In this document: piece after piece, positions 1 to 9,097 of the stretch | Numbering within the stretch: the first letter of the stretch is position 1 | How the letters are laid out: every line of letters begins with the position of its first letter | NCBI RefSeq assembly: GCF_007954505.1 | Contig: NZ_CP042412.1 | Location: forward strand, 2,480,001-2,544,000 | DNA length: 64,000 nt | Reading direction: 5' to 3' | Source: Microbacterium sp. CBA3102 | GTDB lineage: Bacteria; Actinomycetota; Actinomycetes; Actinomycetales; Microbacteriaceae | Made by a program: the position numbers and the translations under genes | The notes under the pieces: generated by a model | The model's database searches: none | Told to the model about the DNA's origin: nothing | Seen by the model: the letters and a program-made list of their open reading frames with translations, nothing else

Positions 1-2
1 AT

Positions 3-2018
3 CGGATCACGCATCCGGACGCCTTCGTGGGCGCGGAGACCCTCAGCTTCACGGCGCCGGAGGTGGAGCGTCTGCAGGCGTCGGCGGCGAACGGTCTCGC
101 CGCCGACACGATCTTCGAGGAGACCAGGGGCTGGCCGATCGCCGTCCGCCTGATGATGATCGGTGGGGCTCGACCGGACTCCGTGGCGCAGAGCGCTTCG
201 GGCTTTCTCGGCGCCTACGTCCGCGAACATGTGCTCGGCGCATTGCCACCGGGCGTGGCCGACTTCGTGCTCGACGCGAGTGTCTGCGGCGAGCTCACCC
301 CGGAGCTGGCCGCTGCGGTCACGGAGCGTCCCGACGCGGCCGAACTCCTCGAGACGTGCGTACGGCTCGGTCTCTTCCTCGACCGGTTCGACGGTTCGCA
401 CGGGGTCGTGTACCGCTGGCACGCCTCGTTCGCACGACAGTGCGCGGAGATCGTGCGGCTCGATGCCGTACGCGCCGCCGCCTGCCATCGTCGTGCGGCG
501 AGCGCGCTCGAGGGGACTGATCCCATCGCGTCGATCGCGCATTCGCTCCGCGCAGGGGAGTCCGTGACCGCGAGAGACACGTTGCTGCGCCATTGGCTCG
601 GTCTCGTCGTGGGGACGAGTGCCGCCGAGGTCGAGCGCACGGCGGTGGAGATGCTGCATCGAACCCCCGACGACGCGCAGGTCCTCCTCGTCCGCGCCTG
701 CGCGAGTGACGTGTTGGGCGACCATCGTGTGGCGCGCGAGCTGTTCCGCCGCGCCGAGGCGACGGTGGCCCGGACGTGCGAGGGAGCGGAACCCCCGGTC
801 CTGCTCATCGCCCGGCTGTTCATCGCGGATGAACGCACCGAGGTCGCTGAGGCGAGCGCCAGAGTGCGCCGGATGCTCCTCGAGGGGGATTCGACCGAAC
901 TCGGGGATCGCGCGGCGCTCAACTATCTCCTCGGCTGGACCGAGATTCGTCATCGCGGCAACCCGATGATTCCGTTGGAGTACTTCTCGGTCGCCGCCAG
1001 GGAGGCGCAGACCTCCGGGGACCGCGAACTGGCGAAGCGCTCGCTCGGGCATCTCGCCTTCGGTCAGACGTGGGCCGGCCGTCTCACCGACGCACGGGTG
1101 TCCCTCGCCGCCGCGTACGACGTCGAGGACGCCACCCTTCCCTGGAGCACGTACGCCGGAGGGAGCGCAGCGACGGCCTCGGGCTATGTCGCGTACTGGT
1201 CGGGCGAGTTCCCCGAGGCGATCCGGGAGTTCGGCACGGTGATCGCCAACGGGGGTTCCGACCGATCCTTCACGAGCGTCGCGCGCATGATGACCGCCTA
1301 CGCGGCGGCGGAGACGGGCGACGTCGCTGCGTGCCGTCGCGCGGCGATCGGCATCCAGGACATTCCCCTCGAGGTGATCCACGGCATCTCCTGGCCGGCA
1401 TTCCGGGAGTCGTCGGTCGCTCTGCTCGAGGAGACGGTCGGGCGTCAGGATCGGGCGATGCGGATCGCCAGGAAGTACATCCAGTGCCCGGATCTCCCCG
1501 TCGTCAACGTCGCGCTCGCGGGGGTCCTGCGTCGGGCCGGCGAATACTCCGCGGCGCTGGAGATGCTGCGCTCGCTCCGTCAGTTCAGCGAGATCCCCTA
1601 CGTGAAGTCGGCGACACTGATCACGGCTGCGGTGCTGCGCCGGCAGGGTGGTCATCACGACGAGGCGCATGATCTGTGCGAGGCGGCGGTCGCCGTCGCT
1701 TCCGGCGAGAACATCCGGCTTCCCTTCGGGCCTCGCGAGACGGCGGTGCGCAAGCTGCTGGGCGAACACGTCCACTTCGGCACGCAGTTCGAGGATTTCA
1801 TCGGACGCTGCCTCGCGAACGATGCCGCCGGTTCGCTGGTGGAGACGCTCTCGGAGCGGGAGCGGGATGTCTTCCAACAGCTGCAGACCGCGCGGACGCT
1901 GCACGAGATCGCTCGAGAGCTGGCGGTGTCGATCAACACGGTAAAGACGCACCAGAGGGCGATCTATCGCAAGCTCGGGGTGTCCTCGCGGCGTGAGGCC
2001 GTGCGCACCACGGTCTGA
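3..2018 (+). CDS. LuxR-family large ATP-binding transcriptional regulator (MalT-like), 5' partial
   Basis: C-terminal 671 residues of a large LuxR-type regulator (LAL/MalT class). The reading frame is open to the window edge and the first residues fit the end of the ATPase module of this family, so the true start lies upstream; a GTG at 27 is unlikely to be the start. The middle is a long alpha-helical, TPR-like sensor region. The last 65 or so residues are a LuxR helix-turn-helix (LSERERDVFQQL, then SINTVKTHQRAIYRKLGVSS). It is the only regulator next to the DUF6325/SHOCT cluster and is the natural candidate to bind the repeated palindromes there (inference). The inducer is unknown. Confidence 0.9.
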   Translation, partial: RITHPDAFVGAETLSFTAPEVERLQASAANGLAADTIFEETRGWPIAVRLMMIGGARPDSVAQSASGFLGAYVREHVLGALPPGVADFVLDASVCGELTPELAAAVTERPDAAELLETCVRLGLFLDRFDGSHGVVYRWHASFARQCAEIVRLDAVRAAACHRRAASALEGTDPIASIAHSLRAGESVTARDTLLRHWLGLVVGTSAAEVERTAVEMLHRTPDDAQVLLVRACASDVLGDHRVARELFRRAEATVARTCEGAEPPVLLIARLFIADERTEVAEASARVRRMLLEGDSTELGDRAALNYLLGWTEIRHRGNPMIPLEYFSVAAREAQTSGDRELAKRSLGHLAFGQTWAGRLTDARVSLAAAYDVEDATLPWSTYAGGSAATASGYVAYWSGEFPEAIREFGTVIANGGSDRSFTSVARMMTAYAAAETGDVAACRRAAIGIQDIPLEVIHGISWPAFRESSVALLEETVGRQDRAMRIARKYIQCPDLPVVNVALAGVLRRAGEYSAALEMLRSLRQFSEIPYVKSATLITAAVLRRQGGHHDEAHDLCEAAVAVASGENIRLPFGPRETAVRKLLGEHVHFGTQFEDFIGRCLANDAAGSLVETLSERERDVFQQLQTARTLHEIARELAVSINTVKTHQRAIYRKLGVSSRREAVRTTV

Positions 2019-2046
2019 GCCCCACGCACCTGGCGATGCGGGACGC

Positions 2047-2490
2047 TCAGTGGTGCTGCAGGGCCGTGGCGAGAACCGTGTTCGCGATCGCGGCCGGAAT
2101 CGGTTGCATCGCCAGGATGCTGTCCCCTCGTCGATCGACGTCGCGGGAGAAGCGCTCGCTCCATGTCGGCTCGATGAGCATCAGCGCCGCGACGGTGCAG
2201 ACGGGAAGGCGCGAGGCGAAGTGCCGCGCATCGTCGTCGCCGATCAGGCCGGGGGTGTCGAGTCCGAGTCCGGCGAGCGCGAACTCGTCGGTGTCGATCT
2301 CGATCAGCCGCCAATCGTCTCCATGCAGTCGATGGAGGATCAGGAAGTCCAGAAGGCGGATGGCTCCGCTCTCCACCTGTCGAAGCAGAGCCTCCAGGAT
2401 GTTCGGGCTGAGGCGGCCGTCCTCGAGGCGCACGACGACGAATTCGACGTCGCCGAGCGCCTCCAGGGTCACACCGACCGCCTCAGGCAC
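2047..2490 (-). CDS. DUF6325 family protein (copy 1)
   Basis: 147-residue soluble protein of the DUF6325 type, function unknown. It has the same layout as the protein at 4268-4699: an opening strand (VEFVVVRLEDGRL), the motif SGAIRLLDFLIL, an acidic stretch (LIEIDTDEF), a strand VAALMLIEPTWSERF and a short C-terminal helix. The second copy has SGVVRLLDFVVL and VVVLELTFARAL at the same places, so the two are paralogues. It lies 4 bp downstream of a SHOCT membrane protein and is surely cotranscribed with it. It converges with the LuxR gene. Confidence 0.75.
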   Translation of the reverse strand: MPEAVGVTLEALGDVEFVVVRLEDGRLSPNILEALLRQVESGAIRLLDFLILHRLHGDDWRLIEIDTDEFALAGLGLDTPGLIGDDDARHFASRLPVCTVAALMLIEPTWSERFSRDVDRRGDSILAMQPIPAAIANTVLATALQHH

Positions 2491-2494
2491 GATC

Positions 2495-2881
2495 TCAGCT
2501 CAGCGCGCGTGCCTTGATGGCAGCGAACTCGTCGGGGGTGATGGTGCCGGCGGCGAGGAGCTTCGACGCTTTGTCGATCTCATCGCTGGGACTGGAACCG
2601 GCGACGCTGCGGATGTAGGAGTCGGCAGCCTGCTGCTGCTCCTTGTACGCCGAAGCGCTGCGTTCGCCCATGCCCCTGCCGCGCGCGATCAGGTAGACGA
2701 GGGCCGTCAGGAAGGGGACGAAGATGAGGAAGATGATCCAGACGGCCTTCCACCAGCCGTTCAGGGCGTGGTCCCGGAACAGGTCCGCCACGATGTTGAA
2801 GAGCACCATCAGGTAGGAGATGAACACGAAGACCCAGAAGAACCACCAGATGATGTCCCAGAAGCTTGTCCAAATCGACAC
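2495..2881 (-). CDS. PLDc_N/SHOCT-domain membrane protein
   Basis: Small two-helix membrane protein. From the chosen GTG at 2881 it has a Trp-rich first membrane segment (WWFFWVFVFISYLMVLFNIV), a second (WWKAVWIIFLIFVPFLTALVYLIA), a charged linker and a C-terminal SHOCT motif (DEIDKASKLLAAGTITPDEFAAIKARAL). This is the classic arrangement of actinobacterial PLDc_N-SHOCT proteins. The frame is open to 2956, but the GTG at 2881 has a GAAAGGGG ribosome-binding site about 7 nt upstream and starts just before the first helix. First gene of a two-gene unit with the DUF6325 gene; a TCACCC-N5-GGGCGA palindrome lies about 72 bp upstream. SHOCT is thought to aid oligomerisation; the function here is unknown. 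Confidence 0.75.
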   Translation of the reverse strand: MSIWTSFWDIIWWFFWVFVFISYLMVLFNIVADLFRDHALNGWWKAVWIIFLIFVPFLTALVYLIARGRGMGERSASAYKEQQQAADSYIRSVAGSSPSDEIDKASKLLAAGTITPDEFAAIKARALS

Positions 2882-2952
2882 TTCGGACCCCTTTCGTTGA
2901 GTTACTGCGTACCGCGATAGTGACAGCGCGACGGGGAGGGCGGGGATCTCGC

Positions 2953-2969
2953 TCACCCCTAGCGGGCGA
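2953..2969 (-). promoter_or_regulatory. candidate operator A (TCACCC-N5-GGGCGA)
   Basis: 17-bp imperfect palindrome TCACCC CTAGC GGGCGA upstream of the minus-strand SHOCT-DUF6325 unit. It matches three other sites in 5 kb with the same arms and the same 5-bp spacer. A TATCGC hexamer that could be a -10 element lies about 34 bp downstream in the direction of the SHOCT gene. The binding protein is inferred to be the LuxR-family regulator. Confidence 0.5.
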
Positions 2970-2980
2970 CCCTCGCACGG

Positions 2981-2997
2981 TCACCAGGAACGGGTGA
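2981..2997 (+). promoter_or_regulatory. candidate operator B (TCACCA-N5-GGGTGA)
   Basis: 17-bp palindrome TCACCA GGAAC GGGTGA, 11 bp from operator A, in the divergent gap between the SHOCT gene and the AI-2E-type transporter gene. A TATCGT hexamer starts 32 bp after its edge, 7 nt before a GTG at 3042. The site overlaps a possible upstream GTG start of the transporter at 2994, which argues against that start. Confidence 0.5.
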
Positions 2998-3041
2998 GGC
3001 GGTGGGGGCTCCGTCGGAACCTCGCGCGTATCGTGCACCGT

Positions 3042-4169
3042 GTGGACGAGACGGAGCCGGTGATGCACACGGAGCGGGAGAGGGGTCGACCCCTGTCCCG
3101 CCTGCAGCTCATGCTCCCGGCGAAGCCGTTGCTGTCGGGCTTCACCGTCGCCGTGGGGGTCCTGCTCGCGATCGCCCTGGCAGCGACGATCGCCGGCATC
3201 TCCACCGTTCTCATCTCGATCTTCCTGGGGATGTTCCTCGCGCTCGGACTGGATCCGGCCGTGCGCGCTCTCGAACGCCGGAGGATGAGCCGTGCGGCCG
3301 GTGTCGCGGTGGTCGCCGCCGTGTTCCTGGCCGTCGTCGCCGTGATCCTCCTCGTCCTCGTTCCGATGACGATCCGACAGGTCTCCGCCGCGATCGAGGC
3401 GGCACCCGAAACCATCGCGGCGATGCAGCAGAGCGAGTGGTACCTGGCACTGGAGGCGAACCTCGGTGTCGACCTCTCGGCCGTCGTCGCCGAGGGCATC
3501 CACTCGCTCACCACGCTGTCTTCCTTCCTCGCGATCTCCGGAGGGGTGCTCAAAGCGGGTTTCGGCGTGATCGGAGCGGTGTCGAGCTTCATCATGGTGG
3601 TCGTCCTCACGCTGTACTTCGTGTCCTCGTTGCAGAGCATCAAGGGCGCGGTCGTCTCCCTGGTCCCGCTGTACCGGCGGGCTCGATTCGCCGACGTGCT
3701 GGAGGAGATCACGCAGTCGGTCGGGGGAGTGGTCGCCGGCGGCGTGACGCTCTCGATCATCAACGCGCTGGTCGTGCTTGTGATCCAGTTCGCGGTCGGC
3801 TCGTCCATCCCCGCGGTGATGGCGATCGTCGCGTTCTTCGTCACGCTGGTCCCGATGATCGGGTCTCTGGTCTTCCTGGTCATCGGCAGCGTCGCGACGC
3901 TGTTCGTCAGCCCGCTGGCCGCGCTGATCTTCGCGATCGCGTACCTCGTCTACATCCAGGTGGAGGCGTACGTCGTCACCCCCCGTGTCATGGGCAAGGC
4001 GGCCGCGGTGCCCGGGGTGCTCGTGATCATCGGCGCGATGATCGGCGCCACCCTCCTCGGACTGCTCGGCGCGCTCGTGGCGATCCCGCTGACCGCGTCG
4101 ATCCTGATCATCGTCCGCAAGGTGTGGATCCCGCGCCAGAACAGTCAGACCGAGCCGCCGGACGGCTGA
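3042..4169 (+). CDS. AI-2E family transporter (TqsA/PerM-like)
   Basis: Integral membrane protein of the AI-2E/PerM exporter family, about 375 residues. It has hydrophobic helices near the N-terminus (LLSGFTVAVGVLLAIALAAT), a long periplasmic-type helical segment (about residues 100-170), then more helices and the family region VVTPRVMGKAAAVPGVLVII near the C-terminus. Transport substrates of most members are unproven. Start choice: a GTG at 2994 lies inside operator B; the GTG at 3042 has a TATCGT hexamer 7 nt upstream (leaderless style); an ATG at 3063 has GGAG 6 nt upstream. 3042 is preferred but 3063 is possible. Flanked on both sides by DUF6325-SHOCT units. Confidence 0.85.
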   Translation: MDETEPVMHTERERGRPLSRLQLMLPAKPLLSGFTVAVGVLLAIALAATIAGISTVLISIFLGMFLALGLDPAVRALERRRMSRAAGVAVVAAVFLAVVAVILLVLVPMTIRQVSAAIEAAPETIAAMQQSEWYLALEANLGVDLSAVVAEGIHSLTTLSSFLAISGGVLKAGFGVIGAVSSFIMVVVLTLYFVSSLQSIKGAVVSLVPLYRRARFADVLEEITQSVGGVVAGGVTLSIINALVVLVIQFAVGSSIPAVMAIVAFFVTLVPMIGSLVFLVIGSVATLFVSPLAALIFAIAYLVYIQVEAYVVTPRVMGKAAAVPGVLVIIGAMIGATLLGLLGALVAIPLTASILIIVRKVWIPRQNSQTEPPDG

Positions 4170-4172
4170 GCG

Positions 4173-4189
4173 CTCACCCGGTTGGGGTG
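4173..4189 (+). promoter_or_regulatory. candidate operator C (TCACCC-N5-GGGTGA)
   Basis: Perfect palindrome TCACCC GGTTG GGGTGA (extended to CTCACCC/GGGTGAG), 79 bp before the start of the second DUF6325 gene. From 33 bp after its edge the sequence AGCATG follows, at exactly the same offset as downstream of operator D, and preceded in both cases by GATGC. Confidence 0.6.
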
Positions 4190-4267
4190 AGAATGCGGAC
4201 CTCCGCCTCGACAGCGATGCGAGCATGAGCGCACGGTCCGGTTCGTCACCGTGAGAAAGGACAATCC

Positions 4268-4699
4268 ATGAATGACTTCCGATTCGGCCCCGCCGAGTTC
4301 TACCTCGTCGGGTTCGAGGGAGAGCGTCCCGACCCGGCGACGTTCCGAGCACTGACCGACCTCATCGACAGCGGTGTCGTCCGGTTGCTCGACTTCGTCG
4401 TGTTGTCGAAGTCGGCGAGCGGTGAGGTCGAGATCGTCGAGCTCGACGACGATGACGGCGATCTCGGGCTGGACGACTTCCAGCCGATCGCCGCAGGCCT
4501 CGCCGGTGAGGAAGACGTGGAGGCGCTCGCTGCAGCCCTCGATCCGGGGCAGTCCGCCGCCGTCGTCGTCCTGGAACTCACGTTCGCCCGCGCTCTGGCG
4601 CAGAGCCTCGCGGCCGCAGGCGGGCAGGTGCTCCGGAGCGAGCGCGTCCCCGCTCCCGTCGTGAACGCCATGATGGACATCCTCGACCAGGAAGGTTAG
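4268..4699 (+). CDS. DUF6325 family protein (copy 2)
   Basis: 143-residue soluble protein, paralogue of the one encoded at 2047-2490 (shared SGVVRLLDFVVL region, an acidic centre with the run ELDDDDGDLGLDD, VVVLELTFARAL and a C-terminal helix). No catalytic motif seen and function unknown. The ATG has a GAAAGGA ribosome-binding site about 7 nt upstream. It is the first gene of a three-gene unit with the SHOCT protein 4 bp downstream and a coiled-coil membrane protein after that, so the DUF6325-SHOCT pairing is repeated in opposite orientation on the two sides of the transporter gene. Gene order within the pair is reversed compared with copy 1. Confidence 0.75.
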   Translation: MNDFRFGPAEFYLVGFEGERPDPATFRALTDLIDSGVVRLLDFVVLSKSASGEVEIVELDDDDGDLGLDDFQPIAAGLAGEEDVEALAAALDPGQSAAVVVLELTFARALAQSLAAAGGQVLRSERVPAPVVNAMMDILDQEG

Positions 4700-4703
4700 T
4701 GAC

Positions 4704-5057
4704 ATGCCAATGAGAAGATTCGGCCGCCCCGGACTGATCGGGCTGGCAGCAAGGACAGCCGTCGTGGCAGGAACGGCGTCGGCCGTGGGCGGTGCCATGT
4801 CTCGGAACCAGCAGCAGCGGGCTCAGGGACAGTACGAGCAGCAGCAGTACGAGGCCGCCCAGCAGCAGGCGCAGATCGATGCGGCCGCGCAGAACGCCGC
4901 CGCACAGTACGCCGCTGCACCTGCAGCAGCGGCACCCCCGGCGGCAGCGGCGCCCGACGACATGGTCGCGAAGCTGCAGCAGCTGGCGGCGCTCAAGGAC
5001 TCGGGCGTCCTCTCGCAGGAGGAGTTCGTCGCGGCGAAGCAGAAGCTGCTGAGCTGA
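4704..5057 (+). CDS. small Gln/Ala-rich SHOCT-domain protein
   Basis: 117 residues: a basic, Gly/Ala-rich N-terminal stretch (about residues 5-32) that may associate with membrane, a low-complexity Gln/Ala/Tyr segment (about 34-80, with runs such as QQQYEAAQQQ and PAAAAPPAAAA), then a C-terminal SHOCT motif (KLQQLAALKDSGVLSQEEFVAAKQKLL). This compact form, without true membrane helices, is common in Actinobacteria. It starts 4 bp after the DUF6325 stop codon. Function unknown; SHOCT suggests assembly with a partner, perhaps the neighbouring membrane protein (inference). Confidence 0.75.
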   Translation: MPMRRFGRPGLIGLAARTAVVAGTASAVGGAMSRNQQQRAQGQYEQQQYEAAQQQAQIDAAAQNAAAQYAAAPAAAAPPAAAAPDDMVAKLQQLAALKDSGVLSQEEFVAAKQKLLS

Positions 5058-5115
5058 CGATCGGGGCGTGCGCCGGACCCGGCGCACGAGGGGGCGACAC
5101 GGAGGAGGACGCCGC

Positions 5116-6480
5116 ATGAGCGAACTGGAGGATCTGCGTGCCCGCGTTCTCCTGCTCGAGCAGGAGAACGAGGCGCTCAAGAAATCGCCGGCGGAGAAGG
5201 AGCGCAGGCGCCCGGTGGCGAGGAGCATCGTCGCGGGGATCGTGCTCGCCGTCGCCGTGTTGATGGCACCGATCGCGGCGATGGGCACGTGGGCGCGCCT
5301 CCAGCTCGTCGATGCCGACAGGTTCGTGGCGACGTTCGCGCCTCTGGCCGAGGATCCCGACGTTCAGGATTTCGTCGCCGACCAGGTCAGTGCCGCCATC
5401 CACGAGCAGGTCGACCTCGACGCGGTCGTGGGCGAGGTCTTCGACGGCTTGCGGGAGCTGGACCTTCCCCCTCGCGCGTCCTCCGCCCTCAGTCTCCTGG
5501 AGGCGCCGGCTGCCAGCGGGCTCACGTCCCTCGTCGACAACGTGATCCATGACGTGGTCGCCTCCGACCAGTTCGCCGACATCTGGGCGCAGTCGCTGCG
5601 TTTCAGTCATGAGCGTGCCGTGGCGATCATGCAGAACAGTCCGGACACCGCGCTTCAGCTCGCAGACGACGGCGTGCTGTCGATCGATCTCGGTCTCGTG
5701 GTCGAGCGCGTCAAGGCGGTGCTGACGGAACGCGGCGTCGGATTCGCGGACCTGATCCCGCAGATCGATCGCTCGATCCCCATCGCGCAGGCCGATGCTC
5801 TGGTGCTGGTGCGGACGGTCTACCAGATCGCGGTCGCCGCGGGCTTCTGGCTGCCGTGGGTCGTGCTCGGCCTGGTGGTCGGAGGGATCCTGATCGCCCG
5901 GAACCGCCCACGTGCGTTGTTCTGGACCAGCGCGGCGCTCGCCGTGGCATTCCTGCTCCTGTCCGCAGGGATGGGGATCGGCCGAGTGTTCTTCATCGGT
6001 GCGGTCAGTCCGTCGATCATGACGGCTGCCGCGGCCGAGTCCCTCTTCGATCAGGTGACGTCCTTGCTCAGTTCGACGATCGCTGCGCTGGCCTTGGTCG
6101 GCGTCCTGGTAGCGGTGTGGGCCTGGATCGCCGGGTCGAGCCGCAGTGCCGTCGCGCTTCGAGGCGCATCGGCGAGCGGGTTCGCTGCGGTACGGAACAC
6201 CTGGGAACGGCGAGGCGTGTCCACGGGACGCTTCGGCCTTGCGATCGACCGATTCCACGGGCCGATCGTCATCGCCGGCATGGCCCTCGCGCTGCTCATC
6301 CTCATCATGACGCGACCGGTCTCGTTCGGTTCGGTGGTCGGAGTATCGGTCGGTCTCGTGGTCTTCCTCATCCTGGTCGAGCTCGTGCGGCGTCCCTCCA
6401 CCGCGACGGATGTTCTCGGGGAAGAGGACACCGGCGAGGACGCGGCCGCACCGGAAGCCACCGTCTCGACGACCCCCTGA
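5116..6480 (+). CDS. coiled-coil-start integral membrane protein of unknown function
   Basis: 454-residue membrane protein. The N-terminus is a short coiled coil (DLRARVLLLEQENEALKKS) followed by a first membrane helix (residues about 36-58), a large non-membrane helical domain (about 60-235), then four or five helices and an acidic, Thr-rich tail. The ATG at 5116 has GGAGGAGG about 7 nt upstream; the frame is open upstream to 5068 but that extension is only Arg-rich out-of-family sequence. Last gene of the DUF6325-SHOCT unit (58 bp gap). I recognise the general actinobacterial architecture but no named family or function. Confidence 0.7.
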   Translation: MSELEDLRARVLLLEQENEALKKSPAEKERRRPVARSIVAGIVLAVAVLMAPIAAMGTWARLQLVDADRFVATFAPLAEDPDVQDFVADQVSAAIHEQVDLDAVVGEVFDGLRELDLPPRASSALSLLEAPAASGLTSLVDNVIHDVVASDQFADIWAQSLRFSHERAVAIMQNSPDTALQLADDGVLSIDLGLVVERVKAVLTERGVGFADLIPQIDRSIPIAQADALVLVRTVYQIAVAAGFWLPWVVLGLVVGGILIARNRPRALFWTSAALAVAFLLLSAGMGIGRVFFIGAVSPSIMTAAAAESLFDQVTSLLSSTIAALALVGVLVAVWAWIAGSSRSAVALRGASASGFAAVRNTWERRGVSTGRFGLAIDRFHGPIVIAGMALALLILIMTRPVSFGSVVGVSVGLVVFLILVELVRRPSTATDVLGEEDTGEDAAAPEATVSTTP

Positions 6481-6507
6481 ACCCCACCGAGCGTTCGGCC
6501 CGCAGGC

Positions 6508-7461
<954 letters not shown>

Positions 7462-7541
7462 CTCGGATCCTCACGTCTCGATCGATCGGCGGTTCGACGG
7501 CTCCATGCTGGCATCCCACGAAAGCGTGGAGAGGCCGCCGG

Positions 7542-7558
7542 TCACCCCTCTCGGGTGA
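7542..7558 (-). promoter_or_regulatory. candidate operator D (TCACCC-N5-GGGTGA)
   Basis: Perfect palindrome TCACCC CTCTC GGGTGA upstream of the HAD gene. Its near edge is 81 bp from the start codon, against 79 bp for operator C, and the element GATGC-N-AGCATG follows at the same offset as at site C. Such conservation of both operator and downstream element suggests a shared promoter architecture. Confidence 0.6.
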
Positions 7559-7600
7559 GACTCGGCGGTGCAGCGGGGGCGGGCGGCTGCTCGTCCCGTG

Positions 7601-8992
7601 TCAGCGGGGTGTGATGTCGCCGAGCTTCCAGCTCCGGTCGAAGTACGGCTCGGTGGGGCCGTAGAAGCGGAAGTACGAGAACCAATGCCGCCCGGGAATG
7701 GTCTGCACCCAGTTCGTCGGTCCCTCCGCGGGCTCCTCCGGACCGAAATACAGGTCGACCGACCCGTCGTCGTTGAGCGTGAGGTCGGTGTCCCGGGAAC
7801 CACGGTCACCACGCTGCTGAGGATTGTCGATCAGACAGCGCGTCGTGACGTCGTACACGGTGGCCGACCAGAAGAGCTTGGCAGGAACATCCGCGGGGAC
7901 ATGCAAGGTGTAGTCGCGGCCTCCATCGAGCCACTCGCCCGCGCCGTCGACGTAGGAACCGAGGTACGCCTGACCGACGCCCGGCGTGGTGCTCTTCATC
8001 GCCTGAGAGAAGGACACGGCCTCGTAGAACCAGGACGCCCGCTCGAACAGCTCGTCGTATCCGTCGCCGCGCTGCGCGGGGTTATCGAGCACGATGGCCA
8101 GTTCCCACGCGCGGTCCGGCCAGTACCTGACCTCGTCGAAGCGCTTCGCGAAGGTGTTCGCCTGAGCCATGAGCTCCCCGGCCGCCGCGCCTTGCTCGAG
8201 GATGCGCGTGAGCCGTTCGTCGGGCGCGAACGGCTTTCCCTTCTCGATTCCCAACTGCTTGAGCATGGCGAGGTAGAAACGGTCCCGTTCGTCGACGACC
8301 TCGCTCTGGTAGATCGCGTGGAGGCGCTTCCAGTACTCGAGGCCGCGGGGCTGGTCGCCGGTCCATGCGCGGCCGTCGGGGGATACGATCCGCGTCGGCG
8401 CGGGGTTCGCACGGTCGGCGTACGGATAGATGCGCACCGCGTTCACGAGCGCATCGGCTCGCGCAGGATCGGGATCGAGGGTGCGGAACCCGAACATGAT
8501 GTTCACGCCGGAGGAGTGGAGGACGCGGTATCCCGCATCGAGGTCGTCCGGCTCGGCGACAGCGGGTGCGAGGATGACGTACTTCCCGCCCTCGCCCCGG
8601 TCCGGGCCCATCTCGCCCATCGCTCCGACCTCGCGCTGCCAGAAATCGGAGACGCCCCCGGCCGTCGGGCCGGCGGGAAGTTCGATGACGAGGGGCCCCG
8701 TCTCTGCGAGGTCGAAGAAGTTGAGGATATAGGGGGTCGTCGCGTTGGCGGTGATCAGCCCGAGACGGTCCCGGTAGCTCAGGTAGCGCACGAGATCGCT
8801 GCTCGTCGCGCCGAAGACGTCGTAGTGCTGCGTCTTCCACTGCGCATACGAGACCAGGGGCAGAGCCCAGAGGTAGGTCTGGCATGCCAGCTGGTAGTCC
8901 AGCTCGTCGAAGATCAGCGGAAGGGACGAGCGCGCGGGGATGTCGAGGTCGATCTCGACGTCGGCGAGGCGTCCGGGGATCGGTGATGTCAT
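7601..8992 (-). CDS. DUF1254/DUF1214 domain-containing protein
   Basis: 463-residue protein with an N-terminal DUF1254 domain (region YQLACQTYLWALPLVSYAQW onward) and a C-terminal DUF1214 domain (DLTLNDDGSVDLYFGPEEP, then NWVQTIPGRHWFSYFRFYGP). These proteins are widespread in soil bacteria and their biochemical role is not established. No signal peptide, so probably cytoplasmic here, unlike many proteobacterial members. The ATG at 8992 has GAGAGGACC upstream; the frame continues to 9043 but that part lacks family similarity. No TCACCC palindrome was seen in front of it. Downstream of it on the same strand is the HAD gene. Confidence 0.85.
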   Translation of the reverse strand: MTSPIPGRLADVEIDLDIPARSSLPLIFDELDYQLACQTYLWALPLVSYAQWKTQHYDVFGATSSDLVRYLSYRDRLGLITANATTPYILNFFDLAETGPLVIELPAGPTAGGVSDFWQREVGAMGEMGPDRGEGGKYVILAPAVAEPDDLDAGYRVLHSSGVNIMFGFRTLDPDPARADALVNAVRIYPYADRANPAPTRIVSPDGRAWTGDQPRGLEYWKRLHAIYQSEVVDERDRFYLAMLKQLGIEKGKPFAPDERLTRILEQGAAAGELMAQANTFAKRFDEVRYWPDRAWELAIVLDNPAQRGDGYDELFERASWFYEAVSFSQAMKSTTPGVGQAYLGSYVDGAGEWLDGGRDYTLHVPADVPAKLFWSATVYDVTTRCLIDNPQQRGDRGSRDTDLTLNDDGSVDLYFGPEEPAEGPTNWVQTIPGRHWFSYFRFYGPTEPYFDRSWKLGDITPR

Positions 8993-9097
8993 GCGATGGT
9001 CCTCTCGGCCGTGAGCTGCGTCATCGGCGACGGCGGCTTCCACGATGACGCCAGACTATCCACGTTGTCCCCGCACGCGAGCGTTTTCGTCAGAAGT

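Noticed and set aside
2580..4352. 590-residue open frame on the minus strand opposite the transporter gene
   Set aside because: Composition is Arg/Asp/His-rich with no domain; it is the antisense shadow of the transporter and SHOCT genes caused by high G+C.
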